A stretch of DNA of 20,847 nucleotides. Origin: JBEVNX01 sp040507895 (GTDB taxonomy: Bacteria; Desulfobacterota; Binatia; JACPRU01). The notes below the pieces were generated by a model. The model saw nothing but the letters and a program-made list of their open reading frames with translations. It was not told the DNA's origin and ran no database searches. A program made the translations under genes and the position numbers. The DNA lies in assembly GCA_040507895.1 (NCBI GenBank), contig JBEVNX010000088.1, positions 1 through 20,847 on the forward strand, read 5' to 3'. Below, one piece after another: positions 6,802-15,080 of the stretch; position 1 is the first letter of the stretch, and every line of letters begins with the position of its first letter.

Positions 6802-6838
6802 CTCCGCGAAACAAGCGCGGGGCACCAGGCTTTTTTTT
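6794..6838 (+). terminator. Intrinsic terminator; expression platform of the ZTP riboswitch
   Basis: GCCTGG (6794-6799) pairs with CCAGGC (6825-6830), and an inner stem (6802-6808 with 6816-6822) closes on a seven-base loop; eight T residues follow (6831-6838). The outer 5' strand is the same sequence as the aptamer's 3' domain, so terminator and ligand-bound aptamer exclude each other. Ligand should therefore give read-through (an ON switch). The coding start is only 39 bases past the T run, leaving no room for a separate full promoter there. Confidence 0.9.
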
Positions 6839-6877
6839 GGACGGAGAAAGCAGAGGCAGAGTCGAACGGGAGGCGCC

Positions 6878-8029
6878 GTGATCAAGCGATACCTACTCAC
6901 ACCGGGCCCCACGCCGGTCCCGCCGGAAGTGGCCCTGAGGATGGCCGAGCCGATCATCCACCACCGCACGCCGGAATTCAGCAAAGTATTTTCGGAGGTA
7001 CGAACGGGATTGCAGGCGCTGTTCCAGACTCGCGGGGATGTGCTGGTGCTGGCCAGCTCCGGTACCGGAGCGATGGAGGCGGCGGTCGTGAACCTCCTGT
7101 CGGCGGGCGATCGGGTGATCGTAGTCAACGGCGGAAAATTCGGCGAGCGGTGGACCAAGATCTGCCAGAGCTTCGGCGTGGCGGTGGAGGAGCTGAAAGT
7201 CGAATGGGGCGAGGCGGTCGCGGTCGACGCGGTGCGCGCGGCCCTGCGGCGGGTTCCGGATGCGAAGGCCCTGCTGGTCCAGGCGAGCGAGACCTCCACC
7301 ACCGCCGTTCACCCCGTGGAAGAGCTCGCCAAGCTGACTCGAGGACGCGATACACTGCTCATCGTGGACGGGATCACCGCCGTTGGCGTCTACGACCTGC
7401 CGATGGATCGCTGGGCGGTCGACGTGCTCGTGACAGGATCGCAGAAGGCGTTGATGCTGCCTCCCGGTCTGGCGTTCCTCGCCCTCAGCGAGCGCGCGTG
7501 GAAGCGCGCGGATCAGCCGCACCTGCCGGCGTTCTATTTCGACTTGAAGCGCGAGCGGAAGAACCAAGCCGAGAACACGACCGCCTACACGCCCGCGGTG
7601 TCGCTGGTATTCGGGCTTCACGCGGTGCTCGGCATGCTCGAGCAAGAGGGCTATGAGAGCGTGTTTGCCCGTCATGCGCGGCTGGCCGCGGCCACCCGCG
7701 CCGCCGGTGAAGCCCTGGGCCTGCGCCTACTCGCGCCGCAAGCGCCGAGCCCCGCTGCGACGGGTCTTTTCCTGCCGGCAGGTATCGAGGGTGGCAAGCT
7801 CACCAAGTACCTGCGCGACAAGGTAGGTGTCAGTTTCGCCGGTGGTCAGGATCACCTGAAAGGCAAGGTGGTACGCGTCGCGCACATCGGATACTTCGGC
7901 GAGTTCGACATCATCACGGCGATCGCCGCTCTCGAGATGGCGCTCGTGAAATTCGGAGCGCGCGTCGATCTCGGCAGCGGGGTGGCGGCCGCGCAGCGCT
8001 TGCTGGTTGAAGGGCTGCCGACCGCATAG
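6878..8029 (+). CDS. Class V PLP aminotransferase (serine/alanine-glyoxylate type), probable serine-pathway transaminase
   Basis: A 383-residue fold-type I PLP enzyme. It opens with KRYLLTPGPTPVPPEV, the standard start of the alanine/serine-glyoxylate aminotransferase family, has SSGTGAMEAAVVN (60-72) that holds the cofactor phosphate, DGITAVGVYDLPMD with the PLP-ring Asp164, and the Schiff-base Lys190 in TGSQKALMLPPGLAF. GTG 6878 is supported by GGGAGG close upstream and by this exact family start; reading on upstream in frame would enter the terminator and riboswitch. It is followed 24 bases later by serA. In organisms lacking a standard serC, this family has been proposed to transaminate phosphohydroxypyruvate or hydroxypyruvate, and the operon position supports that role. 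Glyoxylate-dependent activity is the alternative. Expression is probably set by the ZTP riboswitch. Confidence 0.9.
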   Translation: MIKRYLLTPGPTPVPPEVALRMAEPIIHHRTPEFSKVFSEVRTGLQALFQTRGDVLVLASSGTGAMEAAVVNLLSAGDRVIVVNGGKFGERWTKICQSFGVAVEELKVEWGEAVAVDAVRAALRRVPDAKALLVQASETSTTAVHPVEELAKLTRGRDTLLIVDGITAVGVYDLPMDRWAVDVLVTGSQKALMLPPGLAFLALSERAWKRADQPHLPAFYFDLKRERKNQAENTTAYTPAVSLVFGLHAVLGMLEQEGYESVFARHARLAAATRAAGEALGLRLLAPQAPSPAATGLFLPAGIEGGKLTKYLRDKVGVSFAGGQDHLKGKVVRVAHIGYFGEFDIITAIAALEMALVKFGARVDLGSGVAAAQRLLVEGLPTA

Positions 8030-8053
8030 GGTTCGCGCGGATTGGAGAGCGTC

Positions 8054-9646
8054 ATGAGCGAAACGCACAAGGTGTTGATCACCGACTCGCTCGCCGAGCA
8101 GGGACGCGCGGTGCTCGAGAGCGCAACGCAGATCGAGCTGGACTACCGTCCCGGCATCAAGCCCGGGGAGATGCGCAGGATCATCGGCGGCTACGACGCG
8201 CTCATCGTTCGCAGCGCTACGCGGGCCACGGCCGACCTCATCGAGGCGGGCACTCGCCTCAAGGTGATCGGCCGCGCCGGCATTGGCGTGGACAACATCG
8301 ACGTCGAAGCGGCGAGCAAGCGCGGCATCGTGGTGATGAACACGCCGGGCGGCAACAACGTGACCACGGCGGAGCACACGCTGACCCTGCTTCTCGCCAT
8401 GGCGCGCAACATTCCGCAGGCCTGTGCGTCGCTGCGCGCGGGAAGATGGGAGCGCAGCAAGTTTACGGGCGTCGAGGTCTGCGGCAAGACCTTGGGGATC
8501 GTGGGCATCGGGAACATCGGCTCGGTGGTCGCCGATCGCGCTCAAGGCCTGAAGATGAAGGTGATCGCCTACGACCCATACTTGACGCCGGAGAGCGCGG
8601 CGCGCAGCGGCATCGAGCTCACGAGCCTCGATGATCTCTTCGCGCGCGCGGATTTCATTTCCGTGCATACCCCACTGACGTCCGAGACTCGTGGGCTGAT
8701 CGGTCAGCAAGCGTTCGCCAAGATGAAGAAAGGCGTGCGCATCGTGAACTGTGCGCGCGGCGGGATCGTAGACGAGGCGGCGCTCGCCGTCGCGCTGCGC
8801 GAGGGGCGGGTGGCCGGGGCCGCTCTCGACGTCTTCGCGGAGGAGCCGCCGCCGAAGGACCATCCGCTCATCGGCCTCGAGGACGTGGTCGCCACGCCCC
8901 ACCTAGGCGCGTCGACGGACGAGGCGCAGATCAACGTCGCGATCGCCATCGCCGAGCAAGTGGTGGATTTCCTGACGCGGGGCGAGGTGCGCGCCGCGGT
9001 GAACGTACCGAACCTGTCCGCGGAGCGGCTCGGCGTGCTTCGGCCGTTTCTCGTGCTCGCCGAGAAAGTCGGTGCCCTGCAGGCGCAGATGGTGCCGGGC
9101 GCGCCGCTCGAGGTCGACATCGAAGGCAGCGGTGACGTGGCGGATCATGACATGAAGGCGCTCACCGCCGCCGTACTGAAGGGGCTGCTCAGCGCGGTGA
9201 TGGAATCCGGTGTGAACTACGTGAACGCTCCGTTCATCGCCCGCGACCGCGGCGTCCGAGTCGTCGAATCACGCTCGAGCGTGCCGTCGGACTTTCTCAA
9301 CTCGATCGCGGTGCGCGTGAAGCGCGAGGGAGACGTCACCACCGTCGCGGGCGCCGTGTTCGGCAAGAAGACGCTGCGGATCGTTCGCATCAACAAGTTC
9401 TACATGGAGGCGGTGCCCGAGGGGCACATCCTCATTCTCAACAATCACGACGTCCCGGGCGTGGTCGGAGGCGTCGGGACGCTGCTCGGAAAGCACGGCA
9501 TCAACATCGCGGGCATCGAGCTCGGACGCGACGAGAGCGGGCGCGCGATCTCGTTCTTCCACGTGGATGAGCCCGTTCCGGCGCCCGTGCTCACCGAGCT
9601 TCGGCACATGCCGGCGATCACGTCCGCGCACCTCGTCGAGCTGTGA
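8054..9646 (+). CDS. serA: D-3-phosphoglycerate dehydrogenase, long form
   Basis: A 530-residue SerA that oxidises 3-phosphoglycerate to 3-phosphohydroxypyruvate, the first step of serine synthesis, using NAD. The Rossmann motif GIGNIG is at 151-156. The catalytic triad is Arg235 (NCARGGIVDE), Glu264 (FAEEPP) and His283 (TPHLGAST). About 220 further residues form the allosteric substrate-binding and ACT domains of the long form; the ACT region with HDVPGVVGGVGTLLGKHGINIA should bind serine for feedback inhibition. ATG 8054 has GGAGAG a few bases upstream; a TTG at 8042 would add only four residues. The stop overlaps purA by four bases (GTGA), indicating translational coupling. Confidence 0.97.
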   Translation: MSETHKVLITDSLAEQGRAVLESATQIELDYRPGIKPGEMRRIIGGYDALIVRSATRATADLIEAGTRLKVIGRAGIGVDNIDVEAASKRGIVVMNTPGGNNVTTAEHTLTLLLAMARNIPQACASLRAGRWERSKFTGVEVCGKTLGIVGIGNIGSVVADRAQGLKMKVIAYDPYLTPESAARSGIELTSLDDLFARADFISVHTPLTSETRGLIGQQAFAKMKKGVRIVNCARGGIVDEAALAVALREGRVAGAALDVFAEEPPPKDHPLIGLEDVVATPHLGASTDEAQINVAIAIAEQVVDFLTRGEVRAAVNVPNLSAERLGVLRPFLVLAEKVGALQAQMVPGAPLEVDIEGSGDVADHDMKALTAAVLKGLLSAVMESGVNYVNAPFIARDRGVRVVESRSSVPSDFLNSIAVRVKREGDVTTVAGAVFGKKTLRIVRINKFYMEAVPEGHILILNNHDVPGVVGGVGTLLGKHGINIAGIELGRDESGRAISFFHVDEPVPAPVLTELRHMPAITSAHLVEL

Positions 9647-10989
9647 GCCGCGCTGCGACGCCTGCGCCGAAGACCCTCGTGGTCATCGGCGCCCAGTGGG
9701 GAGACGAGGGCAAAGGCAAAATCGTCGATCTGCTCGCCGAGCGCTCGGACGTCATCGTCCGGTTTCACGGCGGCAACAATGCGGGCCACACGCTCGTGGT
9801 CGGCGGCGAGAAGACGGTGCTCCATCTGGTCCCTTCGGGCGTGCTCCACCACGGGAAGGTGTGCGTGATCGGCAACGGCGTGGTCGTCGATCCGGTGGTG
9901 CTGCTCGAAGAGGTGGACGCGCTGCGCGTCCGAGGCTTCTTGCGCCGCGACGAAGATCTGCGGATCTCCGAGCAGGCGCACTTGATCCTGCCCTACCATA
10001 AGGCCATCGATCTGGCGCGCGAACGGCTACGCGGGCCTGGGAAGATCGGCACCACGGGGCGCGGGATCGGCCCCGCATACGAGGACAAGATGGCGCGTAT
10101 CGGCATCCGCGTCGCCGATCTCCTGGAGGAGCGCACGTTCCAAGAGAAGCTCGCCGCCAATCTCGAGGAGAAGAATGCTTACTTGCGCTCGATGCTCGGC
10201 GAGGAGCCGCTGGATTTCGAGAGCATCTTCGAGCCCTATCGCCGGATCGCGCGGCGCTTGCGCCCGCACGTGGCGGACACGTCGCTGTTCCTCGACCGCG
10301 AGATCCGCGCGGGCAAACGGGTGCTCTTCGAGGGTGCGCAGGGAACCATGCTCGACGTGGACCACGGCACGTACCCCTATGTGACCTCCTCGAACTGCGT
10401 GGCGGGCGGAGCGCTAGCCGGCGCCGGCATCGCGCCGGGGCTTCTCGCACGATCGCTCGGCATCACCAAGGCCTACACGACACGTGTCGGCGCCGGGCCG
10501 TTTCCGACCGAGCTCGCCGGTGAGCTCGGGGACCGGTTGCGCCGTGACGGAGACGAGTACGGAGCGACCACCGGGCGAGCGAGGCGATGCGGCTGGTTCG
10601 ACGCGGTGGTGGTGCGCCACGCCGCTCGCCTCTCCGGGCTCGACGGGCTCGCGATCACCAAGCTCGACGTACTGGCCGGCATCGATCCGTTGCGGATCTG
10701 CGTCGGGTATCGGTGCGGCCCGGATACCCTCGACCACGTGCCAGCCAGCGCCACGCGCCTCGCCACGGCGGAGCCGATCTATGAAGACCTGCCTGGATTC
10801 CAGCGGCTGGCTCCCGTGAAGGCGCTCGACGACCTGCCCGTCGAGGCGCAGCGCTACCTCGGCCGCATTGCCGAGCTCACCGGCGTGCCCGTGCAGATCG
10901 TCTCGATCGGTGCCCGTCGCGACCAAACGCTTGTGGTCGACGATCCCCTCGGCCGAAGGGGCTCCGCAAGGTCGCGCCGAGGCCGGTGA
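9643..10989 (+). CDS. purA: Adenylosuccinate synthetase
   Basis: A 448-residue PurA, which uses GTP to join IMP and aspartate, the first committed step to AMP. Signature blocks: GAQWGDEGKGKIVDLL with catalytic Asp21, NNAGHT with His49, TTGRGIGPAYEDK for IMP binding, TRVGAGPFPTEL, TTGRARRCGWFD, and TKLDVLAG for guanine recognition. The terminal SIGARRDQT replaces the commoner SxGPxRxxT. Starts at GTG 9643, overlapping the serA stop by four bases. The C-terminus carries an Arg/Ser-rich tail (GRRGSARSRRGR) beyond the usual end, making it about 15-20 residues longer than typical. Third gene of the ZTP-controlled operon; 18 bases separate its stop from the convergent kinase gene, with no clear terminator. 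Confidence 0.96.
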   Translation: MSRAATPAPKTLVVIGAQWGDEGKGKIVDLLAERSDVIVRFHGGNNAGHTLVVGGEKTVLHLVPSGVLHHGKVCVIGNGVVVDPVVLLEEVDALRVRGFLRRDEDLRISEQAHLILPYHKAIDLARERLRGPGKIGTTGRGIGPAYEDKMARIGIRVADLLEERTFQEKLAANLEEKNAYLRSMLGEEPLDFESIFEPYRRIARRLRPHVADTSLFLDREIRAGKRVLFEGAQGTMLDVDHGTYPYVTSSNCVAGGALAGAGIAPGLLARSLGITKAYTTRVGAGPFPTELAGELGDRLRRDGDEYGATTGRARRCGWFDAVVVRHAARLSGLDGLAITKLDVLAGIDPLRICVGYRCGPDTLDHVPASATRLATAEPIYEDLPGFQRLAPVKALDDLPVEAQRYLGRIAELTGVPVQIVSIGARRDQTLVVDDPLGRRGSARSRRGR

Positions 10990-11007
10990 CGACGCGCGTC
11001 GCCGCCA

Positions 11008-14000
11008 TCAGGGCACGGCGACCCACCGCCCGTTGTTCTTATGTAGATTCTTCGTGATGCGTGGCAGCGCGCGCTCCATGGGTGCGCCGCGAGGGTCGAC
11101 CCAGCGGTCGGTGCGATCGAAGCTCACCACGGCTTGGTCGCCGTTCACGCGCACGGAGGGATTGCTGCACGAGACTTGGAGTTCCGTCATCGACGACAGC
11201 GCTTCGCGCAAGCGCTCGGCCTCGCTCTGGCCCGACAGATGCCCGAGCGCAATCAGCGCGTCGGTGTCCTTCTTTTGGAAGGCCATGCAATAGGCCTCGA
11301 TCCACGCCTGCGCTTCCGCGCGGGGATCGGCTTTGGCCACCTCCTGCCGCACGTTGGGAGTCGGAATCGGCGGCCGGACCGAGAGCGTCCAGGTGTTGGC
11401 GATGCTCGCGCCCCACGGAGCCGTAGCCCGGACTTGGACGACATACTCGCCGGGAGCCTGCGGCTGGAAGTCGTACGTCGGTCCATCCGCGTCGCTGGCC
11501 GGCTTTCCGTTGACCTCCCAGAGGAAGGCCAGCTTTTCGCCGTCGGCGCTCGCGACCGGAGCGCGGAAGCTCACGCGGGAGCCGGACGCGCGCTCGAGGG
11601 AGCGGCTGGAAGGCTGGAGGTCCGCGAAGCCGAGCGGAGGAGCCTCGATCTCAACCTCCCATGCGCGCAGCGGCGTGCGCTGGCGATCCTGCCCGGCGAC
11701 GATCTCGAGCCGCTTCTTGCCGGGAGCGGCCGTGAGGTCCTTGCGAAGCACGAAGGTGCGGCCGCGCCCGACCGTTTCCCCGCCGAGGCGCCATTCGATG
11801 AGATCGTCGCTGGCGTTCTTGAGCGAGGCTTCGAAGCGCGCCTCGGTGCCGACGCGAAGCTTGACGGAACGACCGACAGGCCGCGCCTCAGCCAGTGACA
11901 CGGGCTCCGGGACGGCCGTGGCGACCGCCGTCGGCGCGACGGTGGCAGCGGCGGTCGGAATCGCGGTCGGCACGCTCGTCGGTGCGGCGGTGGGAGCCGC
12001 CGTCGGGGCTGCGGTCGGCGCCGTCGTGGGGGCCGCAGTCGGGCGGGGCTGCGGCGTCGTCGAGACGGGCGGCGCGGCGGTCGATTCGACGATTGCAGTC
12101 GGTGCGAGCCGCGGACGTTCGGCGACGGGTCCTGACGGAACCCTGCGCGAAAGGAAGATGAAGGTCCCGACGATGCCGATTGCAGCAACACCGCCGCCGA
12201 GTGCGATCGCGCTCCATGGCAGCGCGACCGGCTCTTCGGTGCGCTGCGCGTCCGCTTCCCGGAGCAGAGCATCGACCGACGATTCCAGCTCGGCGATGTG
12301 CTGGCCCGCTTCCTCCTCGAGACCCCTCTGCAACGCGGTATCGGCGGTCAGCAAACCCTTGCCGATCGACTTTCGTCGGCGCGCGAAGGGCCGCTTTCGC
12401 GGCAGCGACGCAAGCTTCGCATCGAGTGCCGCCCGACGGCGGCCGAGGGCCTCGAGTCGTTCGGCTCGTAGCGCCCGCTCGACCTCGTCGACCACGGACG
12501 AGAGCGCACGAGCGGCGGCATCGAAACCCGCGGCCGCTTCAGGGAGCGCCTCGGCCGCCAATGCACGTTCGCCGTGCTCGATGTCTGTCGTGGCGGCCGC
12601 GAAGCTCGCGTGAGTGGTGGCGCGGTCGCCGTGCGACCGTGCTGCCGCGAGCGCCTGCAGCGCACGGGCGCGCGCCGCTGCGGCCTCGGCTCGCCGCTGG
12701 GCGAGCTCGATCTCCGCCTGCGCGGCGGCGATCCGCCGGTCGAGATCCGGGAGCGCGCCTTCGAGGATGCGGATCGCCGCAGCCCGTTCGCCCTTCGCCG
12801 AGTGTTCCTCCGCCGAGGCGAGAGAGGAGAGCAGGCGCCTGCTCTCGGGAGCGTCGAGTGCAACCGCACCGAGCGCTCCGAGCGCCTTGCTCTTGACGAT
12901 GGCTTCGTCGCGGAGCTCCCCGAGGCGTGCCTGCTGCCGTGCCCGTTCGACGCGCTCGGCCATCACGCCGGCCAGGGTGGAGAGCCGTTCCGCCGATGCG
13001 CGCAAGGTGGGCAGCGCCGCGGCGTACTCGCCTTGTGTCATCTCGCGTTCGGCCGCATCCGCTTGCGCGATGGCGGCGGCTAGATCCGCCGCTTCGGAGC
13101 GACTCGGCGCTCCGGCGGCTGTCACCGCCGCGCGAGCTCGCTGAAGCACTTCGTGCGCCTTGTGAGCGGCCGGCTCGGCGTTGCGATTGCGCTCAGCGGC
13201 GGCGAGGCGACGGTCGCGCTCGCTGACGCGGGCTCCGACTTCCGCTTCGAGGCGATCCACGGCCTGGAGGGCGCTTGCGAGAGCGTCGACGGAGCTGGGG
13301 TCTTGCTGCGCCGCCAGGCGTCGCGCGGCGTCCGCGGTGGCGAGGACCTCCGCATGGAGCCCAGCGGCCAACTCCAGTTCCGCGGACGGGCCGAGGGCTT
13401 CGAGGCGCGCCTCGAGCCGGGGCGACAGCTCGCCAATGGCATGCGCGAGAAGCTTCGCACGCCGTCCCGCCACAGCGGCGCGCGGCGCGTGCCCGCGGGC
13501 CGGCGCGGACGAGGCGCCGGCGAAAGCGCCGGCGGCGACTGCGCTGCGGGCCGCGGTGGCGCACCGTTCGGCGAGCGCCCAATCCGCCAACGCCGGATCC
13601 CCGCGCAATCGCTCGGGAAGGCGGGCGATCTCGGCGCGGCTCGCGGCCAGGGCCGCTTCGAGACGCTGGCAGTCGGCGACGGCGGCTACGCGCTCTTGTT
13701 GCTGCTTGGCTTGCGCCTCGGCATCGCGCCAGGCGCGTTCGGCCTGCGCGAGGGCGCGGCCTCCGCCGGTGAGGTCTCCTGAATCGAGAGCGCTCTCGAG
13801 GCTGCGCATCGCCTCGATCGCGGCGGCAGTGGCCTGCGGAGCCAAGCGCTCGGCGTCGAGGGCTGCGGCGGCGGCCTGCAGCTTGCCGAGGTCCGCGAGG
13901 CCGCTTCGAAGGCGGGCTCGCTCGCGGCCTTCCGCCGATTCCTGCGCAGCCCGCGCGAACACCTCGGCCGCGGTCCGTAGCGTCGAGATCGCTTGTTTCG

Positions 14001-15078
14001 GTCCGCCGTTGGCGATCGCCGCATCACCCTGAGCGAGGAGCTCGTCTCCTTCGGCCAACGACCGCGACGCGAATTCCTCGGCGCCGCGCTCGACGGCTCG
14101 GGCTCGTTCGGCTTGTGCCAAGTCGCGCGCTTGTTGCGCTTCCGTCGCCACTCGTTCCGAATCCTCGTCGAGGATCCGCCGCATCAGGGTGCGAATTTCG
14201 CCGACGTTGGCGAAGCGCCGCTCCCGATCCACCGCTACGCATCGTTGGATGAGCTGGCGGAAGCGCTCGGGTGTGCCCTCGGGGAAGGGAATCTCGAGGT
14301 CCTGCAGGTCGCGCTGCATCATGCGCATCAGCACGCTGTGCTCCGACATGCCGGTGAACATGTGCTGGCCCGCGTAGAGCTCGTAGAGCACCATGCCGAG
14401 CGAGTAGATGTCAGCCCGCGGATCGATGTCCTTGCCGCGTCGGATCTGCTCGGGCGAGGCGTACTTGACGGTACCGATGACCTCGGTCAGCGAATGGCCG
14501 CTATCCTGGTCCGACAGCACCTTGGCGATGCCGAAGTCCATGATCAGGACCTTCAGGTCGCGCTCGCCGCTCTGACTCTCCACCCGCACCATGATGTTGC
14601 CGGGCTTGATGTCGCGGTGGACCATCGGTTGAGGCCGGCGGGTGTCCGGGTTGACGAAGCGGTGCGCGACCTCGAGGCCGCGCACGAGCTCGAGCCCGAT
14701 CTCGATCACTTCGGACAGCGGGAGGCCGCGCCTGTGTGCCGCGGCGTAAGTCGTCAGGTACTCCTTGAGGGTCTGGCCCTCGATGAACGGCATGACGAGG
14801 TAGGGGAACTCCCCCTCCTCGCTGTACGAGAGCACCGGCACGATGTTCTCGTGCTCGAGCATGCACATCTTCTCCGCTTCCTGCCGGAAGCGTGCGACGA
14901 CGGCAGCGTCGCTCGCGAACTGCGGGAGTACGGTTTTGAGGGCACGGATGCGGCTCACCGCGCCCACCTGCTCGCGCACCTTGTACACGACGCCCATGCC
15001 GCCGAAGCCGATGACCTCGACGACCTCGTACTTGCCGCCGACCTTGACTCCCGGGGAGAGAATCGTGGAGACAGCCAT
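11008..15078 (-). CDS. Large transmembrane Ser/Thr kinase with coiled-coil region and extracytoplasmic Ig-like plus NTF2-like domains
   Basis: A 1356-residue protein. Residues 1 to about 300 are an intact Hanks kinase: GFGGMG loop 24-29, Lys48, HRDIKPGN with Asp156, DFG 181-183, SPE 208-210. Residues about 310-930 are an Ala/Glu/Arg-rich helical region with heptad-like runs, likely coiled coil or degenerate TPR-like helices. One membrane span lies near 954-976. Then come a Pro-Thr-Ala repeat linker (1012-1059), two Ig/PKD-like beta domains (about 1060-1146 with a WRLGGETVGRG core; 1147-1235 with FLWEVNGKPASDADGPTY and PGEYVVQV), and an NTF2/SnoaL-like C-terminal domain (about 1250-1356). The topology puts the kinase inside and the beta and NTF2-like domains outside, suggesting ligand sensing. 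ATG 15078 lies two bases after the PP2C stop, so phosphatase and kinase form one operon. The ligand is unknown. Confidence 0.92.
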   Translation of the reverse strand: MAVSTILSPGVKVGGKYEVVEVIGFGGMGVVYKVREQVGAVSRIRALKTVLPQFASDAAVVARFRQEAEKMCMLEHENIVPVLSYSEEGEFPYLVMPFIEGQTLKEYLTTYAAAHRRGLPLSEVIEIGLELVRGLEVAHRFVNPDTRRPQPMVHRDIKPGNIMVRVESQSGERDLKVLIMDFGIAKVLSDQDSGHSLTEVIGTVKYASPEQIRRGKDIDPRADIYSLGMVLYELYAGQHMFTGMSEHSVLMRMMQRDLQDLEIPFPEGTPERFRQLIQRCVAVDRERRFANVGEIRTLMRRILDEDSERVATEAQQARDLAQAERARAVERGAEEFASRSLAEGDELLAQGDAAIANGGPKQAISTLRTAAEVFARAAQESAEGRERARLRSGLADLGKLQAAAAALDAERLAPQATAAAIEAMRSLESALDSGDLTGGGRALAQAERAWRDAEAQAKQQQERVAAVADCQRLEAALAASRAEIARLPERLRGDPALADWALAERCATAARSAVAAGAFAGASSAPARGHAPRAAVAGRRAKLLAHAIGELSPRLEARLEALGPSAELELAAGLHAEVLATADAARRLAAQQDPSSVDALASALQAVDRLEAEVGARVSERDRRLAAAERNRNAEPAAHKAHEVLQRARAAVTAAGAPSRSEAADLAAAIAQADAAEREMTQGEYAAALPTLRASAERLSTLAGVMAERVERARQQARLGELRDEAIVKSKALGALGAVALDAPESRRLLSSLASAEEHSAKGERAAAIRILEGALPDLDRRIAAAQAEIELAQRRAEAAAARARALQALAAARSHGDRATTHASFAAATTDIEHGERALAAEALPEAAAGFDAAARALSSVVDEVERALRAERLEALGRRRAALDAKLASLPRKRPFARRRKSIGKGLLTADTALQRGLEEEAGQHIAELESSVDALLREADAQRTEEPVALPWSAIALGGGVAAIGIVGTFIFLSRRVPSGPVAERPRLAPTAIVESTAAPPVSTTPQPRPTAAPTTAPTAAPTAAPTAAPTSVPTAIPTAAATVAPTAVATAVPEPVSLAEARPVGRSVKLRVGTEARFEASLKNASDDLIEWRLGGETVGRGRTFVLRKDLTAAPGKKRLEIVAGQDRQRTPLRAWEVEIEAPPLGFADLQPSSRSLERASGSRVSFRAPVASADGEKLAFLWEVNGKPASDADGPTYDFQPQAPGEYVVQVRATAPWGASIANTWTLSVRPPIPTPNVRQEVAKADPRAEAQAWIEAYCMAFQKKDTDALIALGHLSGQSEAERLREALSSMTELQVSCSNPSVRVNGDQAVVSFDRTDRWVDPRGAPMERALPRITKNLHKNNGRWVAVP
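11902..12045 (-). repeat. Low-complexity Pro-Thr-Ala tandem repeat inside the large kinase gene
   Basis: About 48 codons of near-repeating PTAAPT/PTAxPT units (residues 1012-1059), encoded by imperfect GCGGTCGG/GCCGTCGG-type DNA repeats on the plus strand. It lies just outside the predicted membrane span and acts as a flexible stalk. Such tracts readily vary in copy number between strains. Confidence 0.85.
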
Positions 15079-15080
15079 CG

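Noticed and set aside
6709..6838. T-box leader
   Set aside because: GGGTGGAC superficially resembles the T-box sequence, but the TGGNACCGCG core and specifier region are absent, while every pfl-motif element is present.
6662..6877. Serine-rich in-frame N-terminal extension of the aminotransferase, or a Ser leader peptide
   Set aside because: The frame has about ten Ser codons, but it crosses the aptamer and terminator, has no stop before the enzyme, and the family start matches GTG 6878 with its own ribosome-binding site.
11902..12045. Possible CRISPR or minisatellite array
   Set aside because: The repeats are short, imperfect, without unique spacers, and encode the Pro-Thr-Ala stalk of the kinase in frame.
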